The position numbers and the translations under genes were made by a program. A DNA stretch of 64,000 bases, from positions 1,984,001 to 2,048,000 of the forward strand of contig NW_021940918.1 in assembly GCF_004337985.1 (NCBI RefSeq). The letters are read 5' to 3'. The notes beneath the pieces are model-generated. The model was not told the origin of the DNA. It did no database searches and saw only the letters and a program-made list of their open reading frames with translations. Position 1 is the stretch's first letter. Every line of letters begins with the position of its first letter. Below, in pieces: positions 42,559 through 55,339 of this stretch. Source of the DNA: Pyricularia pennisetigena. Its lineage: Eukaryota > Ascomycota > Sordariomycetes > Magnaporthales > Pyriculariaceae.

Positions 42559-45081
42559 TTAATTCCAGTCGGGCTGCTGGAACAGGGCTTCAAAAGAAAA
42601 CTCTTCAGAGGTACACTGGTTTGCAGAAACCAGAGACGCATCCCCCAAGGACTCCTGCTTGACAGCAAAAAGCTGGGGGTTGCTTTGATGAACGCCGTCC
42701 GTACCGTTCATACCGGTACAGTCCGATACGTTCCTGGGAGTGATGGTAGAGGTCGTGGTGGACGGGCTGCTGAGAATCCCCGAAGACTGCAGCTGAGGCA
42801 TGCCCATCGCTGTCATGTCCAGCGGGGCACAGATTCCACCATAGGTTGCAGAGGAAAGATGAAACCCCGTCGGGAGGTAGCCCAAGTTGTGCATGTTCAG
42901 GTCATGGAATGTCAGGGACTCTGACAGGCTCCGGTTGACCACAGGGAACGATGTGTGGCCATGCGTCATCTTTTCCATATCCGCACCGTGAGCAGCAAAG
43001 GGCGCACCACTGTAAAACAACGAGTCTTTTCCATCGAGCTCAGGGTCTTGGTCCTCGAGCTCGGCCTCGACATCAGTTTCCTCGTCATCCGCCTCTGTAG
43101 CTTCCTGCTCGCACTGAAAAGGCTTCTCATCGTCACTGTCCGAGACCTTGACTTTGATCTCCTCCATCCACGACTTGAGGACATCCATGGATGGCCAGTC
43201 GCCGCCACCGTGACCGGCTCTGCGTTCGGCGTCGGTCTTCTTCGCCGAGCCATCATCCTTGGTCTTGTCCCCAGTATTCCGAGACCGGACGGGCTTTTCT
43301 TTGAAATGAGTCCGTCGGAGGTGAGCGGCCGCGTTGTAGTAGGCACCATAGAGCTTCTTGCCTTTGCAGTGCTTGCACTGGTCGAGCGGCTGAACAGGCA
43401 CGGGCCCCTCGAATTCCGCCGTGGGGTCCGCTGCCCTGGGGTCTCGGCACACCCATTTGCTCGCGGTAGACTTGTGTTTGGCGTCGGTGTGCCGACGAAG
43501 CTCATGCTCACCGCGGAACTCGGGTTGGTCAGGACACTTGGTGCAGTGGACCTTGGGGTGCTTCGGCCGTTCGTACTTCTTGGGGGCCGTGATGGCTGTC
43601 TTTCCCGGCTTGAGCGGCGTGGCAAACGTAGATGGCATCGCTACCCCAGTCTTGTCTCTGGCCTCGTCGGTGCCACCAGCATCGCTGACAGTCAATGGCT
43701 TGGGTTGTAATTTAGGCGCTTTGATGGCATTTTGATTCTGCCTCTTTATGGCCTCCTTGGCCCGCAGGTTGAGCGACTGGTTTGATCTGCTGCTAGCACT
43801 GGATTGCGTACGTTCCATACCCGCAGAAGCAGCCTCACATGAAGTTGAAGGAGACACATCGGTCGGGCGGTAGTCAGGCATCTGAGTAAAACCAATGTCG
43901 ATAGATTGATTGGATTCGGAATGGACCATCGGAGTTGACTGATAGACGGTAGTCGGCGGGTACATCTCACGTGCATGAGACGGACCAGCGCCGATTTGGA
44001 AGAAGTCCTGCTGATCTGATGGCGGTGCGGGCTTACCCAGCTTTGGAATCTCGTCAAGAAGCTGGTTGGCATTGTACACGTCTGGTGAGTTGCCGTCTTC
44101 GAAAGAGCTCTGCGAAGCAAGACGGATCATTCCGACAGGAAGTTGGCCCATGACGGAAGAGCCATCGTTGGGGATGATACTGTTACGTCTGCTCATGCTG
44201 AAGTCCTCCAAGGTTGGCGCCGTGGTCAGCGAGCCGCAAATAGACACTGGCATCTGCTGGGCGATGACATCAGCGTTTTGTTGCATGTCAGGAGTATCAA
44301 AATGGACGTATGTGTCGGTTAGTCCATTTCCAAAAGCTTGCAGGTAGTCTTCAATGTCCATCCCGACATCAGGAGCTACAGGGCCTCCAGTGAAGCCTGT
44401 GAGAGTCGTAGGTTGGCTGGCGTATGTCCCATCTATTTGCATCGAGTGGCTGAAGAGACTCTCGGAGATTGGCGCCTGATGGGCATCTCTAGAGTAATTT
44501 TCTATCATGGACCCATGTCGGTAGTGCTGCTGGACGGACTGAGGCACGGGTGGTGGGGTGACCATTCCGGTGCCGCTGAAGGGAATGGAAGACGTTGGCC
44601 TTGTTGAGGATGATCGGTCCATGGGGACCGACTCCCGAGTTGACGTTGGCTGTACGTAGGTTGTCTTGGCTCGCTTCATGGGGTGAGATTCCATCTCGTC
44701 GTCCTAGTTTGCAGTTGCGTCAGCTACGAGGCTCTGTAGGTTTAAGATCCCTCAGGCCATCAGTGTCTCTGCAGGACTCCTGTCTACTCAAGGTGAAAAA
44801 CCTACCGGAAAGGCGCGAGTTGCGGGAATGACAGCAGGCGAAGCCGCCGGGCGGGCTGCAGACTGTCGGCGAGCATGATGTGCTGAGACTTGTGTAGTGG
44901 GCTGAGGTCCTTGAGCATCGCTGGGCTGGCAAGATGGAGATGGCGACAGCGGGGACAGCGGAAACGAAGGCGCCGCCGTTGTTGTTGTCGATTTGAGCTG
45001 AGCAATCCTCCTGTCGAGTTCACGTCTTTGTTCCTCAAGCTTCTGTAGCTCTAGCTGATCAGCCGAGGAATCAGTTTGCAT
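42559..45081 (-). CDS. C2H2 zinc-finger transcriptional regulator
   Basis: Two exons on the minus strand: 44806-45081 and 42559-44703, giving 806 aa. The join yields ATRAFPDDEMESHPMKRAK, a smooth reading across the intron. Residues about 5-30 form a short coiled coil (LELQKLEEQRRELDRRIAQL). A long Ser/Thr/Gln-rich disordered region follows. Two C2H2 fingers lie at 479-502 (CTKCP...RRHTDAKH) and 535-558 (CKHCKGKK...HLRRTH), separated by a conserved WVCRDPRAA segment. This arrangement matches the fungal DUF7896-type C2H2 proteins. An acidic patch (EADDEETDVEAELEDQDPE) and a hydrophobic/acidic C-terminus (SEEFSFEALFQQPDW) could be activation regions. Target genes are unknown; nuclear location is inferred. 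Confidence 0.9.
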
Positions 45082-48000
45082 CTTGTTCGCGACGAGGCGG
45101 AAGGTTGTGCAGTGCACTGTGCACTAGGCGGCCGTCTCGAGCTGTGGGCCACTGGTTGGTCTACGTTTTCCAAGTGCTGAAAGCTAGGTTCGTCTCCTAT
45201 ACCAGGATGTTGTGTTGAAAGCCTCGTCTTGTAGCAATAGTGCTTCTAGAACGAAGCGTGGCTCGTATGGCTGATCTTTGCTGACAAGTCGACTTGAGGC
45301 TGTTTGTTCCCCACCTCCAGTAGGCAAGACAGGGTATTGCTGGAAGGCGTTGAAAGACGAGGCGAGCGAGTGCAGCAGACCGAGGCTTTTGCCGGTCACA
45401 GGGTACTGCAGGAGGCGGTTGATGCCTGCGCAACAGTGATAAAGGCGGCAAATATGAAGCGGAAAGGTAAAAACAGGAGCTGTCGATAGATAGATAGATA
45501 GATACTAGGTTCCTCCTCTCATCGGATAGGAAGAAGACCAAATGTGGGGTCGTGATGGCGGACGGTCTGTTATTTATCCAGTCGGTGCCCGATAAGACTT
45601 CAACGACCACCTTCATCAAGATGTGGAGAGCGGTGGGAAGCAGAGAGAAGACGAGAGAGGAACGAAAGAGCCGCGGACGAATGATCAGCACAGCAGTGGA
45701 TGAGAGTGGATTTGGTGGTGCAACAAAAGCATCACCCAGTCAAGACCTGGGCTGGACTTGGGGATCTGCCATGGACCCAATCCAAACTAGATCGGGGGGA
45801 TCATTGTGGATGGATGACAAGGGTGTGTGCGGCCGGCCATACAGTACTGAGGATGTGTACCTAGGTAGGCGCAGTAGGTAGTTACCTATCACGGATGGGC
45901 TTGGTACTCAAGGTACTGGAAGTAATAATGGAAAAGGTTGATTGGTGTGAGGATAGACAGGGGCATGCATGCAGCAGTCGTCGTCGTGCGTGGGAGGGTG
46001 ATGTTGGGCGTCCTTTCAACCCCAAAAATGAACCACACAAACACACAAAGACTGCCGAGGGGGGGGATTTTGGGTCTGGCCTGGGGAAATGACCGAATAT
46101 CTCTGTTTGCTTCTCACACCTTACATCGGCTCGACCATCCACCCCATGCCGCCGTGCATACAGTATGCCACTCTTGGGTACACCACCATATCCTGAAAGT
46201 TCCCCCCCGGATTGGCTGCGTGTGGGTACATGTAGATAAAATGCAGGTGGCCATCCTGCTTGCGAAGCTGGGCGGGTTCTCAAGTCACTCACTCACTCCC
46301 ACGCTCCATCAAACAAACATGGGTCTGACAGACAGTGACGCGATGCGATGTAACCCCCGGCGTTCATAGAAGCAAACATCGTTTGAGCACATTGGCCGGT
46401 GCATCCAAGTACCTTACTACAACCGCATATGGTCGATGGAGGGTGGTTCCGCTTTCCGATTTGCGAGTGCCGCAGCGCCCTAGCTGCAGGAAAACCCACG
46501 GGCAAGTAGCCAGTCGATATGCAAAAAAGCTCCAATGATGGCGTACAGCGGATGACTGCATCTGTGCTGCATGCCAACGGGCCCGACTGGACAAACGAAG
46601 GGGAAGTGGAAAAGCAAAATAGAGAAACAAAAAAGATTAGAGATAGTCCCAGATCAAGGACAACTTTGTCACGTGGGCATATTGCCTAGCGTTAAGAATG
46701 CAGACGGGCGCAGGGTTCCTCGGCGGCAGGCTGGTGGGACTGATTAAAAGTTACACTGATGGGATTTTTGGATAAATGAAGACCAATACCATCCATCGCT
46801 GAGTGATGGTTTCGTGTGTACGTAGTAGGTGCCTAGACGAACGGCATTGTTGTTCAATCCAAAAGTGGAATTCACAAAAACTTGTCGTGAACTTTGATGT
46901 AGATTCTTGGACGGTGGGTGGGGAATACCATATAGCCCCTGACGTGTCTTTTTACACCGCTAAATCCAATAGGAAAAGAGGTCATCAAGAAAAGTCGAGC
47001 TTACCGGTAAGGTATCCTGACATTAGATTGCAAACGCTATCTATCGAGATCTTTTTTTTTTTTTTTCATCAAAATGTTGGTAGTGGATGTCGTCGACGTA
47101 TGATTTGCAAATTCCCGGCGGTCAGCAACATCCGGGTGATTGACATCCATCAAAAGTGGGACAACAAGACCCCGCTCAGGGATACTGCCAGTCGAGTGGG
47201 GCATCCGATGAGTTGTCAAATCTTGTTGCCTTATTGCCTTAGTTATCAGGCACAAACCGTGATTCGTGATGCATCTTTGTTCGACAGAGTGAGGCGGTCG
47301 CCCTGCCTTGCAGCGACTGGCTCAGGAAAAAAGACCCCACCATCCCACAGCATTGTGCCAATCGTCGTCCCCAGCCCACTTTTGCTCACTCGCTCGCACA
47401 AAGTACATAGTTCGACCTGGGTCAAGATGGTCTCTCAACTGACTGGCTGCCACCAACCAGTCCAGTTCGATATTCGCTTCTGGCGAACATGAACCTCTAT
47501 CGGGTCCATCTTCGCCATGGCGAACGAGTCAGGAAAGTGGATTGTCGTCAGGCGGCAGTTAAAATTCCTCATTCCCGCCCTTCATTCTGTATGCCATTCT
47601 TCAAGTCGAGCGCTAGTGGAGAGTCAATCAAGCAAAGGGTTCTCGGTCAATTTTTTACATACCACAATAGGATATTTTAGCGAACCAGAGGATTTTCAAA
47701 GGCTAAAAGTTGGCGACCTTGAACGCGGTGAGACCTTCGACTTGCAAACACAGCCTCACCAATCGTGGTCCGTCTTGCCGTCATTGGACCTGAGGCCGTT
47801 TTTGTACCTCCACATCCGCCGTTCTTAGACTCGGACGTGTAATGACCGGCACTCATCCCAGCCCAATCTCGGGCAGTCACAACAATGATGGGATGAACAC
47901 CCCATCCCTCAATTGTGTCAAAGTCCAGGCCTGGGTTGCCTCGCCACACCAAAAGAACCTGGTGTGGGTAAACAAAGCTCGTATTCACTTGGCAATGACA

Positions 48001-50161
48001 GCTCTTACTTCGGGCATCAACGAACATGGACCATAGGCACCCATCCTCGAATCCCCCAAGATATTTGGACTCGACGCCCAACCAAGCACACCCTAATAAC
48101 TAACTATCCTTGGGATTTTTCTCGCTCTCAATGAAGAAAAACCGGCTGACCTGAAGACTCGTTTCGGCTTGGACATGTGCCGGTTTCCAACCCGATTGCT
48201 TGCTCAGAACACAACAACACATCATCGTAGCTGGGCTTTCCAATTAGGGCCAGCGATGTCATGCTACAGCAACTTGTGTGAATCATGACTATAAGGTTCT
48301 GGAAGTGGAGGGTTTGAAAGAGCTTCTAGACTTGGCCTTTTTTGTCTAACTTGATGAAAGACCATGTGGCCGCTGTTGATGCCTTACCACGAGCAAACGC
48401 AAGACTGAGGTGTCGGCATGTTTGCACCATGCAAGATCGCAATGTCTAATTATATCCCGACTGTCTCGTAGAGGATTGAAACTGATTCTGGAATTCCTTT
48501 TCAGAGCATGGTGACGGGCTAACCAATGATGCGCTAGTGTTTGTCCCACTATGGTATTCGGCAGGAGGATTGTCGAATTGCTACTATCATTTACTGCAGT
48601 TGTCCCCTGGTCAGGTCGATCATATCAGCAATGCTTACAAAACAAAAAAGACATGCACAGGGCAACTACCTGTTAATCTGCGCTGTGGAAACACCAGTTT
48701 GTCTGTCTTCTTCACAGTACACCGATTTATCCCTGAAGCAGTACCTGTGAAGCCGAGGGCGTCTAAACCACTGCACCCAAAAACCATTCTTTCCTTGTTT
48801 ATAAGATTGCATGGGTACGCAATTCAGGAGAGCTGATACTTGGTTCAATCGGCCTGTACCAGAAGGCACACGGGGTGATTTGCCTTGTCGTCTAGGAAGT
48901 AAAAAAAAAAAAAAAAAAAATACTCTTTTACTATACAGAGACATCAGACAACATGCTGCGCATCATCACCAGGAAACCGCGATGCAATTCCCTTGGTATA
49001 ATTAAGTCATTCTGGAGAACCTGCTAATGAGATGGCTCGAAGTTGAAAGATGGCCAAGCAAGCAAGCAGCCAGCCGACCCGGAGTAAGGTGCTGAGCGTT
49101 CTAGGGACCCTTAACAGTGGCGTCATATTACTGCAGGCACAGGTTACGCTGGGCGAGCGCAAGCATTTGCCGGCTACTCCTTGGCAACATTGCCTCATTG
49201 GCCAACCCCGATATGCACGCTGAGACTTGGCCGCTGGCTGTTTAGCTGCGATCAGAAAATTTGAGATTGACGATGTTTGGGGCGGCGGCGTGGCAACTTG
49301 ATGCTATTTTACTCCAAGACTGGTCCCTTTTGTATTGCTTTTCGAGTCTCTGTCCGACAAGAGGGCCGCCACAGAACCCAGGTTCAGGATACTTTTGGAG
49401 ACGATATGGCTGCTCAGGTAGGTCGGCATTTCCAACAGCGGCAACTAGGGGGCCACTGAGTCTTTTTTTGCTAACATGGCAATTATCTGGACTAGCTGCT
49501 GTACTTGCTGACAACCCCTACATGGAGGGCGGGAAAGTCTTCCAAAATTCAGGACCTAATGTATCGGGGACGACATGTTAATAGCCATATCAGCGTAAGA
49601 GTCGCTCTCCTGCAGTTTCTACGGCTTGCGAGATAACTGACGCCATCTTCCATCCTGGCTAGTGAACAAGACTATCTATATTAGTCTCACTAGCGAATGG
49701 GCCGCAAAAGATGACGGCCAGTGGTTTCCTCCTCGGTGGGACGACTCCCTACTTTGTCGACACTGCCTCCTCCAACCGTGCTCCCGGCCGGCGAGCAGCG
49801 AGCCAACTTCTCTTTGTTTGTGTGGTCGCCAATGAACCTCTGCCTAGACAATGCGGTTCGTGGCTACCAAAAGAATACATATAAAACATTAATCAGAACC
49901 ACAACCTGTCTGGTCCTTCCGGAAAGCTAAAAAAAAGCTAATTAGAACAAGGAGCCTAAGAGAAAGTTTACTTCTCGCGTTGGCCGCCATCAGGTGCTCC
50001 AAGATGACCAGGGTTAACTGTAGTATTAATAGCACAGAAACCGACGTCTGGGTGGCAAAAAGCCATACGGGTCTACAAAACTCCATCCCAAGCAACACGA
50101 TCTGCTGCTTTCGCACATGACAGAACCGGTCGATAGAAAATCGCCAAGTAGCGTCACTGAG
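45082..50161. other. 5-kb stretch without recognised gene
   Basis: Upstream of the zinc-finger gene and 3' of the dioxygenase gene. It contains a GATA microsatellite, an A tract at 48901-48920 and several short frames without family motifs. The frame pair at 49273-49640 has intron-like signals but no recognisable product. Confidence 0.5.
45485..45504 (+). repeat. (GATA)5 microsatellite
   Basis: Five perfect GATA units about 400 nt upstream of the zinc-finger start. GATA-factor binding is possible in principle but a plain microsatellite is the simpler reading. Confidence 0.9.
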
Positions 50162-51390
50162 CTAACTTCTCGTCTCTCTCTCTGCACCGTTGCTAGCGCC
50201 TCTCACAAAGGGCTCCAAGGGAAGCACCTGCGACTGAGGGGTGACGCCGTCGTAGACCCTACCCCACCGCGTGCGCAGCTTTTCGGGCGTCTCCCAGGCG
50301 TTTTCGGGGTCGCGCAGCCACAGCCTGACGAGGTGTCGTCTTTTGTTGTTTTCCACGATGGCGGATCAGTATCGAGACTTTCTAATAAGACAAAGCAGAG
50401 AAAAAAAATACACTCACTGCTTCTCCACCGTATCCCTGAACCCGTCCCGGGCGTGAAAGACGGCCAGGTTGTTGACGTACTGCATGTCGCCCTTGCGAAA
50501 GTCGGTGGCGACGTGGAAGCGCTCGCCGAGGAAGTGCAGGGCGTCCAGGGCCTCGGCCTGCGCCTCCGAGATGGGCGGGACGTCGGCACCGCGCGGCAGG
50601 GCGCCGAACCCGACCAGGTACCGGCGGGCGTACTGCAGGAGGATCCGCTCCGGCTGCCTCTCGGACGCGGGCTGGTGGTAGATGAGCGGCCTGGAGAAGT
50701 AGCGCTCGCTGGTCGACTTGTCGAAGCTGATCCGTTTGCAAACAAGGGGTGAGGATATGTCAGCGCTGTTGCCGTCTTTTCTTTTTCAGGGTGGTCATTT
50801 TCATGGAGAAACCGATAAAAGAGAAAAAAAAAGGGGCGGTGCATACTTTTCAAGCGGCCAGTCCGTAGCCAGCGTGTGGATAAGATCCGGCCTCGTCCTC
50901 GCCAGCTCGTTGTAGACCCGCCACGTGCTCGCCAGCTTGCTCGCGCCACCCTCGGCGGCCTCCCCCAGGGCGAACAGCGAGACGATATCGCCGCTGTCGG
51001 TGTGGAAGACTTGCTTGTCCGCCGTGTAGGCAGGGCTTCCTATGCTGACCTTGGCCGTCTGCTGCTGCTGCTGCTGCTGCTGGAGCTGCAACGTCAGATC
51101 CTTGACGTGCGACAGAACAACGTCGGCCTTGGTGCCGTTAAAGGTCGAGTCCTGGCGACCCCTGACGGCTGCAATGTGCGAGGAGATGCCGGCGTAGATG
51201 ATGATGTTTTCCTCGCGCGTGTGCTTGTCCACGTCGACGCCGCGGATCACGAAGAAGCCGTGGCCATTGTGCAGTTCCTGTGACAGGCGACGCAGCTCGG
51301 GGCGGGTTTTGGGCAGTGGGAATGTATCTGCGTCTATGTGGCCCAGGGGCAGGTTTAAAGCTGCGGGGGGGATTTTGTGTCAGTTTTTTT

Positions 51391-51437
<47 letters not shown>

Positions 51438-51767
51438 TCGTTGTGAAAATGTAAATCCATCTCCATGTCGTGGTGCATTACTACGAGGGCCACCGAACTT
51501 ACACTTAAAGTGCCTCACGGCATCGTCTATTTCTGCTAGCTGTTCCTCGTTCAAAACATAAGTCCAGTCGTAGGACTGCCCGACGGTTTGACCTTCCCAG
51601 ACCAGGCTGCCTTGCAACTGAGCAGGGAAACCTTTGGGTAAGGTTTTTTGCAGGTGGTCCTTTTCTTCCTTTAACCTCTTGGCTGTACGTTGGTGCCATT
51701 TTTCAATGTCCGGGGCGTATTGAATATCGGGCTGCACGGCTGGGGGGAAGACTGCAGCAGTGGCCAT
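50162..51767 (-). CDS. TauD/TfdA-family Fe(II)/2-oxoglutarate dioxygenase
   Basis: Four exons on the minus strand: 51503-51767, 50847-51360, 50418-50726 and 50162-50339, giving 421 aa, all phases matching. The double-stranded beta-helix iron site is visible: HTD with His208 and Asp210, and distal His351 in NNLAVFHARDGF, followed by the RHLVRLWLRD segment carrying the 2-oxoglutarate-binding Arg. HNGHGFFVIRGVDVDK and YFSRPLIYHQP are further TauD-family landmarks. Family members oxidise sulfonates (taurine), 2,4-D-like ethers or other small acids. A run of eight or more Gln from CAG codons (near 51056-51079) sits about 25 residues before the iron motif. The gene is divergent from a methionine-permease-like gene, which favours a sulfur-scavenging role such as sulfonate cleavage (inference). 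Confidence 0.92.
51393..51435 (+). repeat. T43 homopolymer inside an intron
   Basis: Forty-three T on the plus strand, that is poly-A in the sense of the dioxygenase transcript, filling much of its 142-nt first intron. Confidence 0.9.
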
Positions 51768-52963
51768 TGCGTGTGTATATGTGTGCAAGTCCTATTTTCT
51801 TTCTCTTTTCTTTTTTTTTTGTTTCTTTCTATCTTTGAATCACTGATAAGGGACCCTGGTGCGCAATCATTTGCTTCTGTTTCCGGCCTGCAGAAAAATG
51901 TGCCCGTAAAGTCGCTTGGCCAAACAAGGATCGAGTTTAGCATACCGATCAAATATATTCCAAGTCTGGGCGTTGTTGGTGTTCCAATCGGCATGGGTGC
52001 CAACGGGCACACAATCGATGGCGTGATCAGAAAAGGGTATTTCATTTGGGGATCCCATGCTGCGGGGAAAGCCTTCTCCTCACTTTCGCCATGAGGGTTC
52101 AAAGTGCTTGGTACTACAGTAGGGAGTCAAACAATCAGGTAAAGTCAATTGGGGGCGTTTTTGAATCTCGTCTTGTGTGTTTTGTCCAAGGATCTCATCA
52201 GACTTTGGATGGATGGCGTGTACGGTTTGGACGTGGGGTGGTGGTCCCTTTTGGGAAGGTCTCACAAGTGATAGACAAGCTACAAGACGCAACCGTCGTA
52301 CGCCAAGTCTTGATTGTCCTAGGAACCGTAGCCTGTGCTTCTTGATGCACGATAATAACCCATAGAGGCAAGAACCTAGCCTTGGCTACAACTTCCACCT
52401 ATTAGGATAAAGATGAACTTTTAGAGAACAACCACCTATCTGTGGTCTGTATCGTGATAGGACTTGCCAAGTCTTTGGCAGTTGCTAGGGTGTACTCAAC
52501 AATGCAAGCGGTAATGTTGGCCGCCGACACCAACCGGGGTTACACTCTTTTTTTTTTGTTTTTATCGATTGTGCAATAGCATCCTGGATATTGTCGAATC
52601 ATACTTTATGGTAGCTGTGCTTCTCGCCAAGACTGCTACGAGACGAATTTTGCAATAAAACAAAAAATAAATGCCAAGTTCTCTCACCCACCCCCTTGCT
52701 GTTAATGTATACACACCTTGCAAAGCCTGTCTGTCTTATCATTTTGTGTATGGTACTGGTATAGATAGGTATGGTGACATAGAAGGGGGGCCCCCTAGGG
52801 TGAGCCCTTTTCATCGTCTTCTTGGCAGCCCCTTATAAACATTGCACCATGTCTACCTCGCACCCGTCAGCGCGGCCTCTCGATTATTCCGCCTGCAACT
52901 CTAGCTGCGTCACACACAGCAAGCACCTAGGTAGGTCAGGTAGCCAGCGCGGAGCAGCAACCA
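51768..52963. promoter_or_regulatory. Divergent promoter of dioxygenase and permease
   Basis: 1.2 kb between the two start codons, with no recognised gene inside. TTATAAAC at 52833-52840 is a TATA-like box 124 nt before the permease ATG. An ATG at 52849 opens a 42-codon upstream frame that overlaps the permease start, but it lies so close to the TATA box that the mRNA would probably begin after it. Confidence 0.5.
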
Positions 52964-53291
52964 ATGGCCATCAAGTTTTGGTCTAGAAACGCCACGGCAG
53001 CCGATGCGGCGGCTGATGCTTCCGACTCGGAGCCATCCGTGGTTCACGACGGCGAGCTCGCCTACACGAGAGTCAAGGCCGGCAATGGCTCGAGTGCGGC
53101 GTATCAGGAGGCCGTCGGTGCTCCGGTCGAGAGCAAGTCGCCGCTGGGATACCACGTGGGCTGGATGACCATCATTTTCCTCAACGTCAACCAGATGATT
53201 GGCACGGGCATATTTTCTACGCGTGAGTCTTGATGCTTTTTTTCTTTTGTTTAACTGACCACACGTTAGTTGAAATTGCTAAAAACTTGAC

Positions 53292-53325
<34 letters not shown>

Positions 53326-54631
53326 CATCTTACCCACAGCTGCTACCGTACTCAACAGGACTGGCTCGGTCGGTCTGGCTCTGATCTACTGGCTCATCGG
53401 AGTCATCATGGCCATCGCAGGCGTCTGCATCTACCTGGAGCTCGCATCGTACTTCCCCAACCGCAGCGGCGGCGAGGTGGTGTACCTGGAACAAGCCTAC
53501 CCGCGCCCAAAGCACTTCTTCCCCATCGCGTTTGCGGTGCAGTCGGTGATCCTGTCGTTCAGCTCCTCCAACGCCATCGTGCTGTCTCGGTACGTGTGGC
53601 GCATCGCCGGCGTGACCCCGACCGAGTGGGAGATGAGGGGCGTCGCCATCGCGGCCTACACGCTGGCCGTGGTCTGCGTGGTGGCGCACAACAAGTACTC
53701 GCTCTGGGCGACCAACGTGATCGGGGCGCTCAAGATCGCGACGCTCGTCTTCATCAGCATCACGGGCTTCGTGATCCTGGGCGGCAACGTCGGCCGCGTC
53801 CCTGACCCGCACCGCAACTTCCGCAACGCCTTCGAGGGCACCACGACCGACGGCAACAGCCTGTCGGTGGCGCTGGTCAACATCGTCTTCTCCTACACGG
53901 GCTATTCCAACGCCTTCAACATGGTCAACGAGATCCGGAACCCGATCCCCAAGCTCAAGAGGCACGCCACCGCCTCGGTCCTCGTCGTGTCGGTGCTGTA
54001 CATGCTCTGCAACGTCGCCTACTTTGCCGCCGTATCCAAGTCCCAGTTCGCCGCCTCCAGGGAGATCGCCGCCGCCGTCTTCTTCACCGCCGTGTTCGGC
54101 AGCGGCCCCGCCGAGACGGCCCTCAACGTCCTGGTCCTGCTCAGCGCCTTTGGCAACCTGCTGGCCGTCCTCATCGGCTCCTCGCGCATGATCCGCGAGA
54201 TCGGCCGCCAGGGCGTGCTGCCCTACACCGACTTTTGGGTCTCGACCCGCCCCTTCGGCACCCCGCTCGGCCCCTACCTGCTCAAGTGGGCCGTGACCTT
54301 TGTCATGATCGTCGCGCCGCCCGCCGGCGACGCCTTCCAGTTTGTCGTCAGCCTCAAGACCTACCCGGACGGCGTCTTCCACCTGGCCATGGCCGTCGGC
54401 GTCTATCTGATCCGCCGCCGCAGGAAGCGGGCCGGCCTGGGCAGGTCCGAGTTCCGGGCCTGGGACTTTGTCCTCGTCTTCTTCATCCTGCTGCAGGTCT
54501 ACATCATCGCCATGCCGTGGTGGCCACCAAAGGGGGGCATATACGCCGGCGAGGTCAGCTTCTTTTACGCCACGTACTGTCTCGTCGGCATAGCCATGTA
54601 AGTACAAGTAGAAAAACAAAAAAAACTCTGA

Positions 54632-54663
<32 letters not shown>

Positions 54664-55060
54664 CCCCGGNNTCCCCGGGCTCCGGACCGCACTGACAATT
54701 TCACTTTTTCTTTTCCCTCAACCCGAAACAAACAACAGCCTCGCCATATGCGGCATCTACTACTACTTCTGGATGACGCTCCTCCCCAGGTGGCGAGGCT
54801 ACCGCATCCGGACCGAGATCCAGGACGTCGACGAGGGCTCGGGCGCCAACACCCACAGGCTGGTGCGCGTGCCCCTGGCAGACCTGGACGAGTGGGACGC
54901 GACGCACGACGAGGCCGGGTTCCTGCGTCGAAGGCCCGTCGCCGCCGCCGCCGCCGCCGCCGCCGCTCAGAGGACCGCGTCTGATACTTCTTCTCGCGCC
55001 GAGGGTGTCGACGGCGTCGATGGCAAGGACGTGGTCGTCTCTGGGAAGCAAGACTTTTGA
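52964..55060 (+). CDS. LAT/APC-family permease, high-affinity methionine permease-like
   Basis: Three exons: 52964-53222, 53340-54597 and 54739-55060, giving 612 aa with matching phases. About 12 membrane segments are present. TM1 carries the substrate-binding GTGIF motif (NVNQMIGTGIFSTPATVLNR), then ALIYWLIGVIMAIAGVCIYL, a hallmark of the Mup1/Mup3-type methionine permeases of the LAT group. Later segments include FSYTGYSNAFNMVNEIRNPI. The C-terminal cytosolic tail holds nine consecutive Ala (GCC repeat near 54941-54965). Intron 1 holds an A28 tract; intron 2 a T30 tract followed by the two unknown bases at 54670-54671. Paired divergently with the TauD dioxygenase gene, it fits uptake of a sulfur amino acid or related compound; substrate is inferred. 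Confidence 0.88.
54670..54671. other. Two unknown bases after a T30 tract
   Basis: Ambiguity in intron 2 of the permease gene, within a CCCCGG-N-N-TCCCCGG context; coding sequence is not affected. Confidence 0.98.
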
Positions 55061-55339
55061 AAAGAAAAGAAAAGAAAGAAAGAAACTTTTACCCTGATGA
55101 GCATTTTCTGTTCTTTGTCTCCTGCGGATACCCTACCTGGCTATGGTCTCGTGTTCCTTTTTAGTGGCAGTTTCGCTTTTTGTATGCCTTGGCGGCGCAT
55201 CACTCTAAATCTGAAATTTACTTATTTTTTTGCTCATGTTGATCTGTGATTTTATTATTATTGACCACTAGACAGTTGCATGTATGCAATGAAACCTAGT
55301 TCAGCGCTGCAGTGAACCCGGTCAGCAGAATGCAGCCAG

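Noticed and set aside
42559..44694. Long plus-strand frames opposite the zinc-finger gene (for example 42955-43710)
   Set aside because: They are antisense shadows of a gene with clear C2H2 motifs and good splice phase.
49273..49650. Possible two-exon gene with GTAGGT donor, CTAAC branch and TAG acceptor
   Set aside because: Splice-like signals exist but no start, motif or protein-like composition supports a product.
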